Part shown: piece after piece, positions 8,154 through 16,563 of the stretch
Layout: the number at the start of each line of letters is the position of its first letter
Numbering within the stretch: the stretch's first letter is position 1
Source of the DNA: Streptomyces sp. AC558_RSS880
GTDB lineage: Bacteria; Actinomycetota; Actinomycetes; Streptomycetales; Streptomycetaceae
DNA length: 64,000 nt
Assembly (NCBI RefSeq): GCF_019049255.1
Contig: NZ_JAGMUJ010000084.1
Span: 396,397 to 460,396 of the forward strand
Direction of reading: 5' to 3'
Position numbers and translations under genes: made by a program
Notes under the pieces: generated by a model
What the model saw: the letters and a program-made list of their open reading frames with translations, nothing else
Databases searched by the model: none
What the model was told of the DNA's origin: nothing

Positions 8154-9251
8154 TCACCCGGGGGGCGCGGACTCCGCGTCCTGGTGGCGGTGGTAGCGCA
8201 GGAGGAGCATCGCGGCGTCGTCGCCGGGCGGTCCTCCCGCGTGCTGGACCAGGTCCTCGCGCAGGGCCTCCAGGGCGCGGTGCGCGTCGGGTTCCTTCAG
8301 CAGGTGCGTGCGCTCGCCCAGCGGGTAGAAGCGTCCGTCCCGGTCGCGGGCCTCGGTGACGCCGTCGGTGTAGAGCAGCAGTTGCTCACCCGGGGCGAAC
8401 GCCACCCGGTAGGGCTCCGGTCCCCCGGTGCCGTGCGCGGACAGGCCCAGCGGCAGCGCGAACGACGGCGGCTCCGGGAAGTCGGCGCCGCCGTCGCGGC
8501 GCAGCAGCATCGGGGCCGGATGGCCGTAGTTGAGGAGGACGACCTCCTGGTCGGCGCCGATCTCCGCGAGGATCGCGGTGACGAACCGCTCGTCCTCCAG
8601 CTCCCGGGCCACGCTGCGCTCCACCCGCTCGCCCAGCTTGACGAGGTCCGGCTCGTCGTAGGCGGCCTCCCGGAAGGCGCCGAGGACCACGGCGGCCGTC
8701 TCCACGGCGGCCAGGCCCTTGCCCTGCACGTCACCGAGGATGACCCGGACGCCGTGCGGCGAGGCCACCACCTCGTAGAGGTCACCGCCGATCCGCGCCT
8801 CGGCGACGGCGGACGTGTAGGACACGGCCGCCTGCACGGGGCCGACGGTCAGCGGCACCGGCCGCAGCAGCACCCGCTGGGCGACCTCGGCGATCGACCG
8901 CACGCCGGCCAGTTCCGCCTCCCGGCGCGAGCGCATCACCGCGGCGGCGATGCCGACGCCGGTGACTCCGGCGACCGACGCCATGGCGGTGTAGCCGCGG
9001 CGCGCCGGGAACAGTTCGTTGTACAGGCCCAGCCCGGCGCAGAGCAGCAGTGCCAGGACGCCGATCACCGCCGTGCGGCGCCAGCCGCCGACCAGGCCGG
9101 CGAAGGCGGGTCCCAGCGACACCAGCGGAAGCAGTCCGACCCCCGGACCGGCCACGACGTCGACGACCGCGATCACCGCCATCACCACGATCGGCATCCA
9201 GGACAGCACCCACTGGGCCGAGGGGATCGATGGCGGTCTCTCGTCGGTCAT
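8154..9251 (-). CDS. Membrane-bound PP2C-type (SpoIIE/RsbU) serine phosphatase
   Basis: 365 aa. About four to five hydrophobic segments in the first 120 residues (VLSWMPIVVMAVIAVV and following) anchor a C-terminal SpoIIE/PP2C domain. Its metal-binding signatures are IGGDLYEVV and ILGDVQGKGLAA, then GHPAPMLLRRDG and LLLYTDGVTEARD. Such enzymes dephosphorylate anti-anti-sigma factors and so release alternative sigma factors; an RsbW-like kinase is encoded at 20.5 kb. I chose ATG 9251 because GGAG stands ten bases before it. A GTG nine codons upstream has its SD too far away. Confidence 0.88.
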   Translation of the reverse strand: MTDERPPSIPSAQWVLSWMPIVVMAVIAVVDVVAGPGVGLLPLVSLGPAFAGLVGGWRRTAVIGVLALLLCAGLGLYNELFPARRGYTAMASVAGVTGVGIAAAVMRSRREAELAGVRSIAEVAQRVLLRPVPLTVGPVQAAVSYTSAVAEARIGGDLYEVVASPHGVRVILGDVQGKGLAAVETAAVVLGAFREAAYDEPDLVKLGERVERSVARELEDERFVTAILAEIGADQEVVLLNYGHPAPMLLRRDGGADFPEPPSFALPLGLSAHGTGGPEPYRVAFAPGEQLLLYTDGVTEARDRDGRFYPLGERTHLLKEPDAHRALEALREDLVQHAGGPPGDDAAMLLLRYHRHQDAESAPPG

Positions 9252-9494
9252 GTCCTGCTCCAGCGGTGTCGAGGGCACTCGAGAGCCGCCCGGTTCCTCC
9301 GCGGACGCCCCTCCCTCACCTTTAGACTATGCAAAGATCGGCCGCTCCCCGCTCCCCCGGGCGGACCTTTATCCGATCGAGTCCGCACCCGGGCCGCACC
9401 GTCTCAGCCGTATGTTCGGTTCCGCGGGCCGCTGTTCATCCGATTTTGCGCTGTGCAATCATCCTGGTGGGATCCTCGGGAGGAATGAACGGAC

Positions 9495-9989
9495 GTGACC
9501 GCGCAGAGGCCGGACGACGGCGGAACGCCCAAGGAGCGGGACGACGGTACGCCGTCGCTGCCCGAGGACGTCTGGCAGCGGTTCCTCACCGACAACGAGC
9601 GCGCCATCCGGGCCACCGCCCCCAGGGAGCCCTCCGCGCTGCAGCGGGCGCGCGCCGACGGCGGTGCGCCGCGGGAGGACGCCGACGTCGAGGCGGTCGG
9701 TGATCTGTGGCATCCGGACGATCCGTGGGACGGCCCGTCCTGGCGGGAGATGGACCGGCGCGCCAGGCTGCGCCGTGTCGGCCGCGTGGTGGGCACGGCC
9801 GCCGCGATCGCCCTGGCGCTGGGCGTCTGGTCGCAGCTGTCCACCGGTGCGGGCACACCGGACGGGGAGCCCGGCGACACCGTTCTGCAGCAGTCGGAGG
9901 AGGCGCCGGCGGAGCTGCCCACGGCGACGTCCCTGCCGCCGGAGCTCACCTCCCCGCCCCCGTCCGCCCCCGGCCTCCGGGCCGGCTGA
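9495..9989 (+). CDS. Single-pass membrane protein of unknown function
   Basis: 164 aa, GTG start with GGGAGG about 13 bases upstream. Residues 1-90 are hydrophilic and acidic (ending in DLWHPDDPWDGPSWREMDRR), then one transmembrane segment (VGTAAAIALALGVWSQL) and a Thr/Pro/Ser-rich tail of about 45 residues outside. The N-terminal cytoplasmic part and absence of a signal peptide suggest an N-in, C-out anchor. I recognise it as a conserved Streptomyces protein but know no function. It diverges from the PP2C gene across a 243-base gap with AT-rich patches that must hold both promoters. Confidence 0.7.
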   Translation: MTAQRPDDGGTPKERDDGTPSLPEDVWQRFLTDNERAIRATAPREPSALQRARADGGAPREDADVEAVGDLWHPDDPWDGPSWREMDRRARLRRVGRVVGTAAAIALALGVWSQLSTGAGTPDGEPGDTVLQQSEEAPAELPTATSLPPELTSPPPSAPGLRAG

Positions 9990-9991
9990 CG

Positions 9992-10023
9992 CGCCCCGGC
10001 CACCGTGGCGGGTGACCGGGGCG
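9992..10023. terminator. Terminator between convergent genes
   Basis: A 13-bp stem with one mismatch, CGCCCCGGCCACC pairing with GGTGACCGGGGCG across a 6-base loop. It sits between the stop of the plus-strand membrane protein and the stop of pgm on the minus strand, so it can serve both. Confidence 0.65.
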
Positions 10024-10042
10024 TGCCCGACCGGGGTGCGGC

Positions 10043-11683
10043 TCAGTCGCTCAGTGCCGCGAGGACCACGGCCTTGGCCTCCTCCTGCACCCGGCGGAGG
10101 TGGTCGGGACCCTGGAAGGACTCGGCGTAGATCTTGTACACGTCCTCGGTGCCGGAGGGACGGGCGGCGAACCAGGCGCTGTCCGTGGTCACCTTGATGC
10201 CCCCGATGGACGCGCCGTTGCCCGGTGCCTCGGTGAGCACCGCGGTGACCGCCTCCCCGGCCAGGGTGTCCGCGGTGACCTGGGCGGGAGACAGCTTCGC
10301 GAGGCGGGCCTTCTCCTCACGGGTCGCCGGGGCGTCGATCCGCTCGTAGGCGGGCTCGCCGAAGCGGGAGGTGAGCGCGGCGTAGTGCGCGGAGGGCGTC
10401 TTCCCGGTGACGGCCGTGATCTCGGAGGCGAGCAGCGCCAGGATGATGCCGTCCTTGTCGGTGGTCCACACCGAGCCGTCCCGGCGCAGGAAGGAGGCGC
10501 CGGCCGACTCCTCACCGCCGAAGCCGAGGGTGCCGCCGGCCAGTCCGTCCACGAACCACTTGAAACCGACGGGCACCTCGACGAGTTCGCGCTTGAGGTC
10601 GGCGGCGACCCGGTCGATCATCGCGGAGGAGACCAGGGTCTTGCCGACACCGGCGGCGGACGGCCACTGCTCACGGTGCGCGTAGAGGTAGCCGATCGCC
10701 GTGGCGAGGTAGTGGTTGGGGTTCATCAGCCCGGCGTCCGGGGTGACGATCCCGTGCCGGTCGGCGTCGGCGTCGTTGCCGGTGGCGATGTCGAAGCGGT
10801 CCCGCTGCCCGATGAGGGACGCCATGGCATGCGGCGACGAGCAGTCCATCCGGATCTTCCCGTCCCAGTCCAGCGTCATGAACCGCCAGGTGGGGTCGGT
10901 CAGCGGGTTGACCACGGTGAGGTCGAGGCGGTGCTGTTCGGCGATCCGGCCCCAGTAGGCGACGGACGCCCCGCCCAGCGGGTCGGCGCCGATCCGTACG
11001 CCGGCCGCGCGGATCGCGTCCAGGTCCAGCACGTCCGGCAGATCCGCGACATAGGTGCCGAGGAAGTCGTACCGGCCGGTCCCGGGTGCGGCGAGGGCGC
11101 GGGCGTACGGGATGCGGCGGACGTCCTTGAGGCCTCCCCGGATGATGTCGTTGGCCCGGTCCTGGATCCAGCCGGTGGCGTCCGAACCCGCGGGGCCGCC
11201 GCTCGGCGGGTTGTACTTGAACCCGCCGTCGGCGGGCGGGTTGTGGGACGGGGTGACGACGACGCCGTCCGCGAGGCCCGTGGTGCGGCCCCGGTTGTGG
11301 GTGAGGATCGCGTGCGAGACCGCCGGGGTCGGGGTGTAGCCGTCGGCGCTGTCGATGAGCACCGTGACCCCGTTGGCCGCGAACACCTCCAGGGCGGTGA
11401 CCCGCGCGGGTTCGGACAGCGCGTGGGTGTCGGCGCCGAGGAAGAGCGGCCCGTCGGTGCCCTGGCCGGCGCGGTACTCGCAGATGGCCTGGCTGGTCGC
11501 GGCGATGTGGTCCTCGTTGAACGCGGCCGTCAGGGACGAGCCGCGGTGCCCCGACGTCCCGAAGGCGACGCGCTGCCCCGGGTCGTCGGGGTCGGGGTGC
11601 AGGGCGTAGTACGCCGTGACCAGCCGAGCGACGTCGACGAGATCCTCCGGGCCGGCCGGGCCGCCCGCTCGCTCGTGCTGCAT
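10043..11683 (-). CDS. pgm: Phosphoglucomutase (alpha-D-glucose phosphate-specific)
   Basis: 546 aa, the usual length for bacterial Pgm of the phosphohexomutase superfamily. It interconverts glucose 1-phosphate and glucose 6-phosphate, linking glycogen, trehalose and nucleotide-sugar supply to glycolysis. Visible motifs are AFGTSGHRGSS near residue 40, the phosphoserine loop TPSHNPPADGG, the metal loop GNDADADRHG, the sugar-binding GEESAG and the phosphate loop RPSGTEDVYKIY. ATG 11683 follows GGAGGAG; the longer open frame upstream has no such site. Monocistronic by its surroundings. Confidence 0.96.
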   Translation of the reverse strand: MQHERAGGPAGPEDLVDVARLVTAYYALHPDPDDPGQRVAFGTSGHRGSSLTAAFNEDHIAATSQAICEYRAGQGTDGPLFLGADTHALSEPARVTALEVFAANGVTVLIDSADGYTPTPAVSHAILTHNRGRTTGLADGVVVTPSHNPPADGGFKYNPPSGGPAGSDATGWIQDRANDIIRGGLKDVRRIPYARALAAPGTGRYDFLGTYVADLPDVLDLDAIRAAGVRIGADPLGGASVAYWGRIAEQHRLDLTVVNPLTDPTWRFMTLDWDGKIRMDCSSPHAMASLIGQRDRFDIATGNDADADRHGIVTPDAGLMNPNHYLATAIGYLYAHREQWPSAAGVGKTLVSSAMIDRVAADLKRELVEVPVGFKWFVDGLAGGTLGFGGEESAGASFLRRDGSVWTTDKDGIILALLASEITAVTGKTPSAHYAALTSRFGEPAYERIDAPATREEKARLAKLSPAQVTADTLAGEAVTAVLTEAPGNGASIGGIKVTTDSAWFAARPSGTEDVYKIYAESFQGPDHLRRVQEEAKAVVLAALSD

Positions 11684-11797
11684 GTGCCCACTCCTCCGCA
11701 TGGGTTGATTCTTCGCTTGCGGAGACATCTTTCCTCTTCGGGGCCGCACCGCGCGAGTGGGACCCGGCTCCGCGCCGCCCTGCCCGCCGCCCCGGTG

Positions 11798-12226
11798 TCA
11801 GATCCGGCCGCCGGTCATCCGGGTGAGGGGGCCGTGGGTGTGGCGTTCGGCGCGCCGCCCCACCGCGTAGGAGGCAGCGGTCAGGGCGGTCAGGCCGGCC
11901 GCGGCACCGGCGGCGACGAGCCTGCGGTTGGCGATGACCGTCCAGGCGGTCTTGGCGCCGGCGGCGACCTGGCCCGAGGTGGCGACGACCGCGCGGCGGC
12001 CCGCCTCGACGCCCTTGGCCGCGGTCTGCGCGGCGCCGCTCGCCACCCGGGCCGCGCGCTCGGCGCCCGACGCGGCCCCTGACGCGGCGTCACCCGCCTT
12101 GTCCGCGGCGTTGCCGGCCGCCCGCCCGGCGGAGGCGGTCGCCTTGTCCGTGGTCTCCCGTGCCTTGGTCGCGGCGGACCGGGGGGACGTGGCCTTCTGA
12201 TGCGCGTTCTTGTTCTGTTCGCTCAT
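11798..12226 (-). CDS. Ala/Lys-rich small membrane-anchored protein
   Basis: 142 aa. The N-terminal 85 residues are a low-complexity helix-forming stretch of Ala, Ser, Thr, Lys and Asp (KAGDAASGAASGAERAARVA), resembling LEA/YtxH-like stress proteins. One membrane segment follows (RLVAAGAAAGLTALTAASYA), then a basic tail. Starts at 12226 (ATG) or 12262 (GTG) are both possible; neither has a strong ribosome site. Function unknown; a surface or stress-related role would be a guess. It is 115 bases upstream of pgm in the same direction. Confidence 0.65.
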   Translation of the reverse strand: MSEQNKNAHQKATSPRSAATKARETTDKATASAGRAAGNAADKAGDAASGAASGAERAARVASGAAQTAAKGVEAGRRAVVATSGQVAAGAKTAWTVIANRRLVAAGAAAGLTALTAASYAVGRRAERHTHGPLTRMTGGRI

Positions 12227-12280
12227 GGACACCGACTTGCCGCTGGCTCCCGCGGCAAACACGTTCCCGCGCGCGGGCCG

Positions 12281-13144
12281 CTACCCGGCCGGGGCCGGTA
12301 TCCGTTCCAGCACACCGCCCGCGAACACGTCGTACAGCGGCAGCGTTTCGAGGTGGACGTAGCCGATGTGGCAGTCGCAGGTGGTGAGGGGGCAGGGGCG
12401 GGGGCGCAGCGCCTCGCGGTAGCTGCCGTCGTAGAGGTTGCCGAGTTCGGCGCGGACGAAGTGGCAGCGGCGGACCGTGCCCTCGCCGTCGACCGAGATC
12501 ACCGACTCCCCCGTGCGGCAGGGCAGGCCCGCGCTGGCGTGGGGGCGGCGGCTGTAGGGGAAGAGGGGGTCCAGCGCGGTCCACACATCGGCCTCGGTGT
12601 CGTCGTAGGTGTGTCCCTCGGCGGCGTTGACCCACAGGTACACCCTCTCGGGCAGGTCGGCGCGCAGCCGCCGGGCCGCGTCGAGGTGCTCGGGCAGCCC
12701 GACGACGCCGACGCTGAACCGGACGCCGAGGCGGTCCAGTTCGCGGCACTTGGCCAGGAAGCGGTCGTAGGGGGTCTGGCCCGGGTGGTACGTGCACCAC
12801 AGGGCGAGGGTGTCCAGGTCGGCGCCGGCGAGCCAGTCGGTGCGGCAGCTGAGGTTGGTCTGGATGGCGACGCGGCGGATGTGCGGCCGGTGGGACAGCC
12901 GGGTCAGGGTGTTCCGGTACCAGGAGCGGACCAGGCCCTCGCCCCAGGGGGTGAAGAGCAGGGAGAGCCGGTCGGTGGTCTGCGCCTCGGCCCAGTCGGC
13001 GAACCTCTCCAGGCAGGCGCGGTCCGCGCGGAGCTGCTCGCGGCTGTCGCGGCGCTTGGCGAAGGGGCAGTACGGGCAGTCGTAGTCGCAGGAGGCCAGC
13101 GGGCCCCGGTAGAGGAGGGTCAGGTCCATCGGCTGCGGACTCAC
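12281..13144 (-). CDS. STM4011-family radical SAM protein
   Basis: 287 aa. The radical SAM cluster motif CX3CX2C is at residues 19-26 (CDYDCPYC) in an unusually short N-terminus. Further cysteines near residue 210 (GLPCRTGES, RRCHF) and at the C-terminus (CPLTTCDCHIG) could bind auxiliary iron-sulfur clusters, as in SPASM-type peptide-modifying enzymes. It is the last gene of a six-gene overlapping operon and starts with a GTG overlapping the preceding stop. The name comes from the Salmonella locus STM4011; I know of no assigned reaction. The auxiliary cysteines favour modification of a peptide or another large substrate, which is inference. Confidence 0.85.
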   Translation of the reverse strand: MSPQPMDLTLLYRGPLASCDYDCPYCPFAKRRDSREQLRADRACLERFADWAEAQTTDRLSLLFTPWGEGLVRSWYRNTLTRLSHRPHIRRVAIQTNLSCRTDWLAGADLDTLALWCTYHPGQTPYDRFLAKCRELDRLGVRFSVGVVGLPEHLDAARRLRADLPERVYLWVNAAEGHTYDDTEADVWTALDPLFPYSRRPHASAGLPCRTGESVISVDGEGTVRRCHFVRAELGNLYDGSYREALRPRPCPLTTCDCHIGYVHLETLPLYDVFAGGVLERIPAPAG

Positions 13145-14514
13145 TTCCGCTCGTAGGCGGCCATGGCGGCCCGCACGGCCGGGGAGAACAGTTCCGGGCC
13201 GATGGCGTCGGAGTGGGCCAGGCCCTCGGGGGTCAGGCGCAGGCGTGTGGCGCCGGGACCGGTGTCCTCCTCCAGCCAGCCGCGGCCGGCGAAGCGGGAC
13301 AGCTCGGCCGGGAAGTCGTCCGCCGGGGTGCGGCCGTCGAACCGGGCCCGGTAGTCGGCGAGGTCGAGGCCTTCCGCCTGGAGCAGGGACTGCAGCAGGT
13401 GCCGGCGGCGCGCCTCGTCGGTGTCGATGCGGCGGCCGTACTCGGCGTGGGCGAAGTCGGCGGCCGGGCGGGAGACGTAGTCGTCGACGATGCCGCGGAT
13501 CTCGTGCATGCCGACGGCGTAGTCGAACGAGTAGTGCAGGCCGGCGGTGTAGGAGCGGGCGCCGCAGCCGAGGCCGATCATGCCGTCGGTCTGGCAGGCG
13601 TAGTCGTCCGCGCCCTGCGGCGGGGCGTCCGCGCGGCGGAACATGCGCATGGACTGCTGCGCGTAGCCGTGGGCGAGGAGGTGGTCGCGGCCCAGCCGGT
13701 ACAGGCGCAGCCGCTGTTCGTCCCAGGCCGGGTCCGTCTCGCCGGCGCGGCGGCCGAGGCCGGTCAGGGGGCGTATGTAGAGAGGGTAGAGGTAGAGCTC
13801 CTCGGGGCGCCAGGCGAGGGCCGCGTCCAGGGAGCGCAGCCAGCTGTGTTCCGTCTGTCCGTCGATGCCGTAGATCAGGTCGATGTTGAGAACGGGGATC
13901 CGGGCGTCACGGACGCGGCCGAGTGCCGCCTCGACGTCGGCGCGGCGCTGCGGGCGTACGGCGGCCCGGGCCTCGGTGTCGTCGAAGCTCTGCACGCCCA
14001 GACTGAGGCGGGTGGTGCCGCGCGCGGCCAGTACCTCGAGCCGGTCGGCGGTGGCCGTGGCGGGCGAGGCCTCCACGGACAGCGGTACCGCGCGCAGGTC
14101 GGCGCCCATGCGGTGTTCCGCGATGTCGCACAGCCGCTGCAGTTCGGTGGCGGTGAGGAAGGTGGGGGTGCCGCCGCCGAAGGCCGCGGTCGCGAACCGC
14201 GCCGGTTCCCGCTCCCCCAGCGCCTCCCGCACGGCGGCCGCCTGTCGGTCCAGGGCGTCCAGATAGGCGCCGGTCAGGCCGTCGGGGGCGCCGATGCGGG
14301 TGAACAGGTTGCAGAAGCCGCAGCGGACCTCGCAGAACGGGATGTGCAGGTAGAGGGAGAGGGCGTCCTTGGGTTCGCCGGCCCAGAGGGTGTCGAGGCG
14401 GGGGCGGTCGGCGAGTCGGCGGTAGGCGGTCTTGTGCGGGTAGGCGTAGACGTAGCTCTGGTACGGGCTCGCCGGGGCGTCGGTGCCGGTGCGGGCGGGG
14501 GTCGCGGTGGTCAT
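13141..14514 (-). CDS. STM4012-family radical SAM protein (HemN-like)
   Basis: 457 aa. The radical SAM motif sits in LYLHIPFCEVRCGFCNLFTR near residue 65 (CX3CX2C), followed by AAFGGGTPTFL and LSVEASPATATADRLEVL, all as in HemN-type enzymes. The substrate part diverges from true coproporphyrinogen dehydrogenases, and the family is named after Salmonella STM4012. ATG 14514 overlaps the hydrolase stop by 4 bases; the longer open frame is noncoding. The HemN-type layout suggests use of SAM either to make a 5'-deoxyadenosyl radical or for methyl or alkyl transfer. Its partner radical enzyme follows directly. Confidence 0.87.
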   Translation of the reverse strand: MTTATPARTGTDAPASPYQSYVYAYPHKTAYRRLADRPRLDTLWAGEPKDALSLYLHIPFCEVRCGFCNLFTRIGAPDGLTGAYLDALDRQAAAVREALGEREPARFATAAFGGGTPTFLTATELQRLCDIAEHRMGADLRAVPLSVEASPATATADRLEVLAARGTTRLSLGVQSFDDTEARAAVRPQRRADVEAALGRVRDARIPVLNIDLIYGIDGQTEHSWLRSLDAALAWRPEELYLYPLYIRPLTGLGRRAGETDPAWDEQRLRLYRLGRDHLLAHGYAQQSMRMFRRADAPPQGADDYACQTDGMIGLGCGARSYTAGLHYSFDYAVGMHEIRGIVDDYVSRPAADFAHAEYGRRIDTDEARRRHLLQSLLQAEGLDLADYRARFDGRTPADDFPAELSRFAGRGWLEEDTGPGATRLRLTPEGLAHSDAIGPELFSPAVRAAMAAYERK

Positions 14515-15401
14515 CGGGCGGCCTCGGCGGGGGTGTGGTCCAGGAAGAAGTGGGCGTAGGGCACGGTCCACACGGACGGGTGGCCGATGCGGTGGCCGGT
14601 GTAGCCGTCGTCGCCGTAGGCGGTGCCGTGGTCGGAGCAGACGACGGCGAAGCAGCGGCGTCTGCTGCTCGCGGCGGCGAACAGCCGGCCGACGTGCCGG
14701 TCCACGTACTCCAGGGCGGCGGCGTGGGTGGCGCGGGTGTCACCGTCCTCGCGGGTCGCGCCGGGCCGGTGGAACCAGTTGGGCTGATGCAGCGCGGCGA
14801 CGTTGACGAAGAGGAACAGGCGCTGCTCGTGGGGGAGTTCACGGACGACGTGTTCCGCGCGGGCCACCTGGGCCTCGAACGACGTGGGCGAGGCGACGCC
14901 GAACTCCGGTTCCCAGTGCGACTCCTGGAACAGCCCTGGCAGCACCGAGCCGAGCGGGCCCCGCTTGTTGAAGAAGCCGGTCCCGCCGACGCACACCGTG
15001 CGGTAGCCCTCCGCCGCGAGGCCGGAGACCAGGTCGGGGGTGTCGTACACGAAGGTGCGGCCGGCCGTGGTCTCGCTGCCGGCGAAGCGGGCCGCGAACA
15101 GGCGCGGATGCGGGCCGGGTTCGGCGGGCGTCGGCAGGAAACCGGCGAAGATCGCCTGGTGGGAGGCGTAGGTGAAGCTGCCGGGGGCGTGCCGCCGCTC
15201 CCAGCGGCCGCCGGGCAGATGGCGGGCCAGGTTCGGAATGCGTCCTTCGGCGGCGAGTTCGGCGGCGACGTCGAAGCGGAGGGTGTCGAGGGTGACGAGG
15301 AGGATGTCGTGGCTGCCGACGATCTCGTTCATGTCCGGGTCGTGGTCCGGTGCGGTGGCCCCGTGGGGGCCGGGCGCGGGCGTCGGTTCAGGCGCTGACA
15401 T
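14511..15401 (-). CDS. STM4013/SEN3800-family hydrolase (alkaline phosphatase/sulfatase fold)
   Basis: 296 aa, short for the alkaline-phosphatase superfamily, no signal peptide. Near residue 37 ILLVTLDTLRFDVA provides the first metal-ligand Asp and the TLR/DT motif seen in sulfatase-like enzymes. APGSFTYASHQAIFAGFLPT holds the Thr/Ser-rich nucleophile strand. The second metal site is SDHGTAYGDDGYTGHRIGHP with DH and H. It should therefore hydrolyse a phosphate or sulfate ester in the cytoplasm, or act as a phosphotransferase, in step with the radical SAM enzymes. ATG 15401 overlaps the upstream gene by 14 bases. Substrate unknown. Confidence 0.83.
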   Translation of the reverse strand: MSAPEPTPAPGPHGATAPDHDPDMNEIVGSHDILLVTLDTLRFDVAAELAAEGRIPNLARHLPGGRWERRHAPGSFTYASHQAIFAGFLPTPAEPGPHPRLFAARFAGSETTAGRTFVYDTPDLVSGLAAEGYRTVCVGGTGFFNKRGPLGSVLPGLFQESHWEPEFGVASPTSFEAQVARAEHVVRELPHEQRLFLFVNVAALHQPNWFHRPGATREDGDTRATHAAALEYVDRHVGRLFAAASSRRRCFAVVCSDHGTAYGDDGYTGHRIGHPSVWTVPYAHFFLDHTPAEAAR

Positions 15402-16563
15402 GGGTGGTTCCCGTTCTGTACTGGTGGTGCGGGTGGGACGGACCGGTGGTGCGGCGCAGGACCGCCGCGACCTGGGCCGCGTAGGTGTCGAGGCCCTCCG
15501 CCCCGCTGCCCGGCAGTCCGGTGAGCCGGGGCAGCAGGTCGCCGAAGGCGTTGACCTCGCCGACGGCGAACCGGCGCCAGCCGACGGCCGGGAGCAGGTC
15601 GACGCCGACGCACAGGGTGCGCGGGAAGCAGGCCGCCGCGCGCTCGCACACGGCGAGGACGTCCGCCCACCGGCCGCCGGCCGCCCCGACGGCGTCGCGC
15701 ACCGCGTCGAGGTCGCCGCGGGTGCCGCCGAGGTGGAGGTTGGTCAGGGGTGAGGTGCTGGTGCGCACGACGGCGTGGGTGGCGCGGCCGGCCACCACCA
15801 CGACCCGCAGATCGGCGGCGCGGCCCCGCTGGGAGGCCTTGGGCAGCCAGCGTTCGAGATGGAGACCGTCGGGGGCGAGCGCGTCCACGATGGCGGCGAT
15901 CTCCTGCTCCCGTTCGTAGTGGCGCACCTTCAGGGAGTTGAACAGCCTTCCGTCCGGGGTGAGTTCGACCGAGGTGGTGGCTCTGATCCGCCCCCGGCCC
16001 GACGACTCGACGGCGAGCACCCCGGAGGCCGAGGAGCCGTGCGCGAGCTTGACGAAGAGTCTCGGCATGCGGTGCTCGCGCATCGCGGCGCGTACGTCGT
16101 CCCAGCCGGTCACCCGTACGGCGTCCGGGCCGGAGGTGGGTGACCCGGGCACGGGGACGCCCGCCGCGTCGAGGGCGGCGTGGCAGCGCCGTTTGTCGAA
16201 CATGACGGCCAGTTCGTCCACGTCGTCGAGGCGGGCCCCGCCCCGCAGTCCTCGGGCGGCCTCGGTGAACCGCGCGTACCAGCGTGCCGATCCCTCCACG
16301 CGGGCGGGATCCCGGACGCCCCTCAGCAGCCGGTCGACCTCGGGGTTCTCGCCGGGCGAGTCGAGTCGGACGGTCTCGTCGGCCGCGAAGTCGGCTCCGC
16401 CCTCGCGCAGGACCCGCTCCCAGGGCACGACGCGCGGTGCGGGCAGTCCGGCGGCGCGGGCGGCGTCGGCGAAGAGGGCCGTCCTGCGGTTCTCGGGGTT
16501 GCCCACGACGGCGAGGCGCACGGGTGCGCCGGCCCGCCCCGGTTCATTCCCCGATCGCGACAT
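15388..16563 (-). CDS. STM4014-family protein (ATP-grasp-like)
   Basis: 391 aa. The fold resembles ATP-grasp ligases: an N-terminal Rossmann-like part (LAVVGNPENRRTALFADAAR), a central lysine strand RLFVKLAHGSSASGVLAVES and a C-terminal metal site FAVGEVNAFGDLLPRL with E and N in the expected ExN arrangement. Such enzymes join a carboxylate to an amine or thiol via an acyl phosphate. The protein has no membrane segment. It overlaps the LRR gene upstream by 20 bases and the hydrolase gene downstream by 14. The family is named after Salmonella STM4014; no reaction is known to me, and ligase activity is inferred from the motifs. Confidence 0.82.
   Translation of the reverse strand: MSRSGNEPGRAGAPVRLAVVGNPENRRTALFADAARAAGLPAPRVVPWERVLREGGADFAADETVRLDSPGENPEVDRLLRGVRDPARVEGSARWYARFTEAARGLRGGARLDDVDELAVMFDKRRCHAALDAAGVPVPGSPTSGPDAVRVTGWDDVRAAMREHRMPRLFVKLAHGSSASGVLAVESSGRGRIRATTSVELTPDGRLFNSLKVRHYEREQEIAAIVDALAPDGLHLERWLPKASQRGRAADLRVVVVAGRATHAVVRTSTSPLTNLHLGGTRGDLDAVRDAVGAAGGRWADVLAVCERAAACFPRTLCVGVDLLPAVGWRRFAVGEVNAFGDLLPRLTGLPGSGAEGLDTYAAQVAAVLRRTTGPSHPHHQYRTGTTHVSA

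Noticed and set aside
7086..9488. 800-codon open frame on the plus strand
   Set aside because: It is the antisense of the cupin, MarR and PP2C genes, all of which have family motifs, ribosome sites and normal codon bias. The frame has no recognisable domain.
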